The position numbers were made by a program, and so were the translations under genes. From Aureibaculum marinum (GTDB lineage: Bacteria; Bacteroidota; Bacteroidia; Flavobacteriales; Flavobacteriaceae), in NCBI RefSeq assembly GCF_003813905.1, contig NZ_RPFJ01000051.1, forward strand, positions 1 to 34,689: a DNA stretch of 34,689 nt, written 5' to 3'. The notes beneath the pieces are model-generated. The model was given only the letters and a program-made list of their open reading frames with translations, was not told the origin of the DNA and searched no databases. Shown here piece by piece: positions 32,336 to 34,689 of the stretch; within the stretch, counting starts at the first letter, position 1; each line of letters starts with the position of its first letter.

Positions 32336-33418
32336 ATGAAATTAGATATTATCGCTGGGGCAAGACCCAATTTTATGAAAATAGCCCCAATTATTGAGGA
32401 GCTACAAAAAGTTAAAGATTCGATTCAATATCGATTGATACACACAGGCCAACATTATGATAAAAAAATGTCTGGTAGTTTCTTTGAAGAATTAGGTATT
32501 CCTGATCCAGATATAAACTTAGAAGTAGGCTCAGGAACACAAGCAGAACAAACAGCAAGAATAATGGAACGTTATGAAGCCTTATTATTGAAAGATATGG
32601 CAGATTATTGTTTGGTTGTAGGAGATGTAACGTCTACAATGGCATGTTCAATAGCTGCAAAAAAATTGGGTGTAAACGTAATTCATGTAGAAGGAGGAAT
32701 CCGCTCAAATGATATTACCATGCCCGAAGAAATAAATAGAATGGTAACCGATTCTATTACCGATATTTTTTATACTACTTCTGAAGTTGCTAATGATAAT
32801 TTACGTCAATTAGGACATGATGAAAGCAAGATTAGATATGTGGGAAATACCATGATTGATACTTTATTGAAAAATAGACCTCGTTTTAAGCAACCTGATG
32901 TTTTTAAAGAGTTAAATTTAAAAGAGAAAGGTTATTTTGTAATGACTTTACATCGCCCTGCCAATGTAGATCAAGAGCAAAAATTAAAATCTTTAATTGA
33001 TGAGATTGTAAAAGGAGCAAAGGGAATGCCATTAGTTTTTCCTGTTCATCCACGTACAGCGAAGATATTACAACAAATAGGTATTGAAGCTGATAATTTA
33101 CATATGATTGGTCCTTTAGGTTATTTAGAATTTAATTATTTAGTGAGTCATGCTTTTGCTGTAGTTACAGATTCAGGGGGAATTACAGAAGAAACTACGG
33201 TTATGAAAGTTCCATGTATGACCTTGCGTGATAATACTGAACGCCCAGAAACTATTACAGTAGGTACAAATGAGTTGGTAGGAACAAATCCTAAAAATGT
33301 AGCTCCATATATGGAAAAGCTCCATAAAGGAGATTGGAAAACAGGTGATATTCCTCATTTATGGGACGGTAAAACCGCACAACGTATTGTTGCCGATTTA
33401 TTGAAGTTGGAAGTATAA
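32336..33418 (+). CDS. UDP-HexNAc 2-epimerase, WecB-like (second, divergent type)
   Basis: 360 residues. It has the same fold as the enzyme at 26875 but another subfamily: the start is IIAGARPNFMKIAPII, followed by HTGQHYDKKMSGSFFEELG, VVGDVTSTMACSIAAKKLG, VIHVEGGIRSND, GNTMIDTLL, MTLHRPANVD and VTDSGGITEETTVMKVPC. The conserved Asp, Glu and His residues are kept, but GGIRS and HRPANVD replace AGLRT and HRRENHG, suggesting a different substrate, perhaps a modified UDP-HexNAc. It is bracketed by repeat arrays in the same orientation and is not joined to any other gene in the window. Confidence 0.9.
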   Translation: MKLDIIAGARPNFMKIAPIIEELQKVKDSIQYRLIHTGQHYDKKMSGSFFEELGIPDPDINLEVGSGTQAEQTARIMERYEALLLKDMADYCLVVGDVTSTMACSIAAKKLGVNVIHVEGGIRSNDITMPEEINRMVTDSITDIFYTTSEVANDNLRQLGHDESKIRYVGNTMIDTLLKNRPRFKQPDVFKELNLKEKGYFVMTLHRPANVDQEQKLKSLIDEIVKGAKGMPLVFPVHPRTAKILQQIGIEADNLHMIGPLGYLEFNYLVSHAFAVVTDSGGITEETTVMKVPCMTLRDNTERPETITVGTNELVGTNPKNVAPYMEKLHKGDWKTGDIPHLWDGKTAQRIVADLLKLEV

Positions 33419-33444
33419 AAAACAAATCACTCTTTTGTAAAAAT

Positions 33445-34689
33445 CAACTTAGTGTTCCTTGTGGTAAAAAAGCTTAACCACGGAGAACACAAAGAGAACC
33501 ACGAAGTCCACTAGAAATATCAATGTTACTATTTCTCTGTGTTGGTTGTGAAAACCTTAGTGCACCTTGTGGTAAATAAAGTCTAACCACGGAGAACACA
33601 ATGGCCTGCACGGAGTTCACTAGGAATATGAATAGTAATTATTCTTTGCGTCCTCTGTGAAAAACTTAATGTTCCTTGTGGTAAAAAAAGTCTAACCACG
33701 AAGCACACAAAGGCTAACACGAAGTTCACTAGGAAAATAATAGTAATTATTCTTTGTGCTCTTTGTGGACTGCCTTAGTGCACTTTGTGGTAAAAAAAGT
33801 CTAACCACTAAGAACACAACGGCTCGCACGGAGTTCACTAGGAATATGTTAATAATATTTCTCTGTGCTCTTTGTGAACAACCTTAGTGCCCTTTGTGGT
33901 AAAAAGTTCAACCACTAATAACACAACGGCTTGCACGGAGTTCATTAGAAATATGAAAGTAAACATTTCCCTGTGCTCCTTGTGAAAAACTTAGTGCACT
34001 TTGTGGTAAATAAAGTCTAACCACGAATCACACAACGGTTAACACGAAGTTCACTAGGAAAATAATAGTAATTATTCTTTGTGCTCTTTGCGAACAACCT
34101 TAGTGTCCTTTGTGGCAAAAAAAGCCTAACCACTAAGAATACAACAGTTAACACGAAGTTCACTAGGAAAATAATAGTAATTATTCTCTGTGCTCGTTGT
34201 GGACTGCCTTAGTGTCCTTTGTGGTAAAAAAAGCCTAACCACTAAGAATACAACAGTTAACACGAAGTTCACTAGGAAAATAATAGTAATTATTCTTTGT
34301 GCTCTTTGTGAAAAACTTAGTGTCCTTTGTGGTAAAAAAGCTTAACCACGGAGAACACAAAGAGAACCACGAAGTCCACTAGAAATATGAATGTTACTAT
34401 TTCTCTGTGTTGGTTGTGAAAACCTTAGTGCACTTTGTGGTAAAAAAAGTCTAACCACGAAGCACACAAAGGCTAACACGAGGTTCACTAGGAATATGGT
34501 AATAATATTTCTCTATGCTCGTTGTGAAAAGCTTAGTGCTCCTTGTGGTGAAAACCTAACCACTAAGAACACAACGGCTAGCACGGAGTTCACTAGGAAT
34601 ATGGTAATAATATTTCTCTATGCTCGTTGTGAAAAGCTTAGTGCTCCTTGTGGTGAAAACCTAACCACTAAGAACACAACGGCTCGCAC
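33445..34689 (+). repeat. ~108-bp tandem repeat array, right flank
   Basis: This array fills 33445 to the window end, with no gene in 33419-34689. The CTTAG landmark (CTTAA in the third unit) starts near 33448, 33556, 33665, 33774, 33883, 33990, 34099, 34208, 34316, 34424, 34532 and 34637. Twelve units are spaced mostly 107-109 bases. The last two units are almost identical, which looks like recent duplication. The unit at 33463-33556 recurs almost unchanged about 870 bases (eight units) later at 34335-34424. The orientation is the same as the array at 31675 and opposite to that at 1. Confidence 0.93.

Noticed and set aside
33445-34689. CRISPR array
   Set aside because: There is regular spacing, but the whole unit is repeated with no unique spacers, and no cas gene is present.

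Overview
This window is a surface-polysaccharide (capsule or O-antigen type) biosynthesis locus from an AT-rich member of the Bacteroidetes, most likely a marine flavobacterium. Four things suggest this. Coding DNA is strongly AT-rich. A promoter of the TTTG-N20-TAnnTTTG type precedes 29479. Proteins have the flavobacterial style (Wza lipoprotein plus fused Wzc, a bi-domain oxidoreductase, an S23-type four-helix-bundle gene). Intergenic regions are full of degenerate CACAAAG/CTTTGTG repeats. No rRNA, tRNA, transposase or CRISPR array was seen.

Layout. 1-465: an array of ~108-bp repeats, cut by the window edge. 476-1279 (minus): a SAM methyltransferase, divergent from the rest. 1368-4610: export genes wza and wzc. 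4752-7629: a UDP-sugar 6-dehydrogenase and a nucleotide-sugar 4-epimerase, separated by a four-helix-bundle (23S rRNA-intervening-sequence family) cassette. A hairpin terminator lies near 7770. 7869-17478: a nonulosonic-acid-like module, made of a cytidylyltransferase-NeuB fusion, a second and decayed four-helix-bundle cassette, a KdsC-like phosphatase, a second cytidylyltransferase, an amino-acid-type adenylation enzyme, a carrier protein, a GNAT and an AAC(3)-type acyltransferase, a DUF4910/DUF2172-type aminopeptidase-like protein and a KpsC/KpsS-like transferase candidate. 17478-29304: assembly genes, made of a pyruvyltransferase-family protein, a MurJ-like flippase, a WcaF-type acetyltransferase, four glycosyltransferases, an asparagine-synthase-like amidotransferase, a WecB epimerase and a Wzy-type polymerase. 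29479-31593: a bi-domain oxidoreductase behind its own promoter. 31675-32250: the second ~108-bp array. 32336-33418: a second WecB-like epimerase. 33445-34689: the third array, running off the window.

How the genes fit together. The sugar enzymes make nucleotide-activated uronic acid, HexNAc and nonulosonic-acid donors. The adenylation/carrier/acyltransferase set probably attaches an amino-acid-derived acyl group to one of these. The glycosyltransferases build the repeat unit on a lipid carrier. The flippase moves it across the inner membrane, the polymerase joins units, and Wzc/Wza control and carry out export. No initiating sugar-phosphate transferase is seen, so it is probably outside the window.

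The least explained parts are three. (i) Both four-helix-bundle genes are bracketed by inverted arrays of a phased 7-bp motif (CAGTCNN on one side, NNGACTG on the other), starting at or within a few bases of the upstream stop codon. (ii) The carrier-protein acylation module sits inside a nonulosonic acid cluster. (iii) The ~108-bp repeat arrays flank the locus in opposite orientations and bracket the last wecB in direct orientation.
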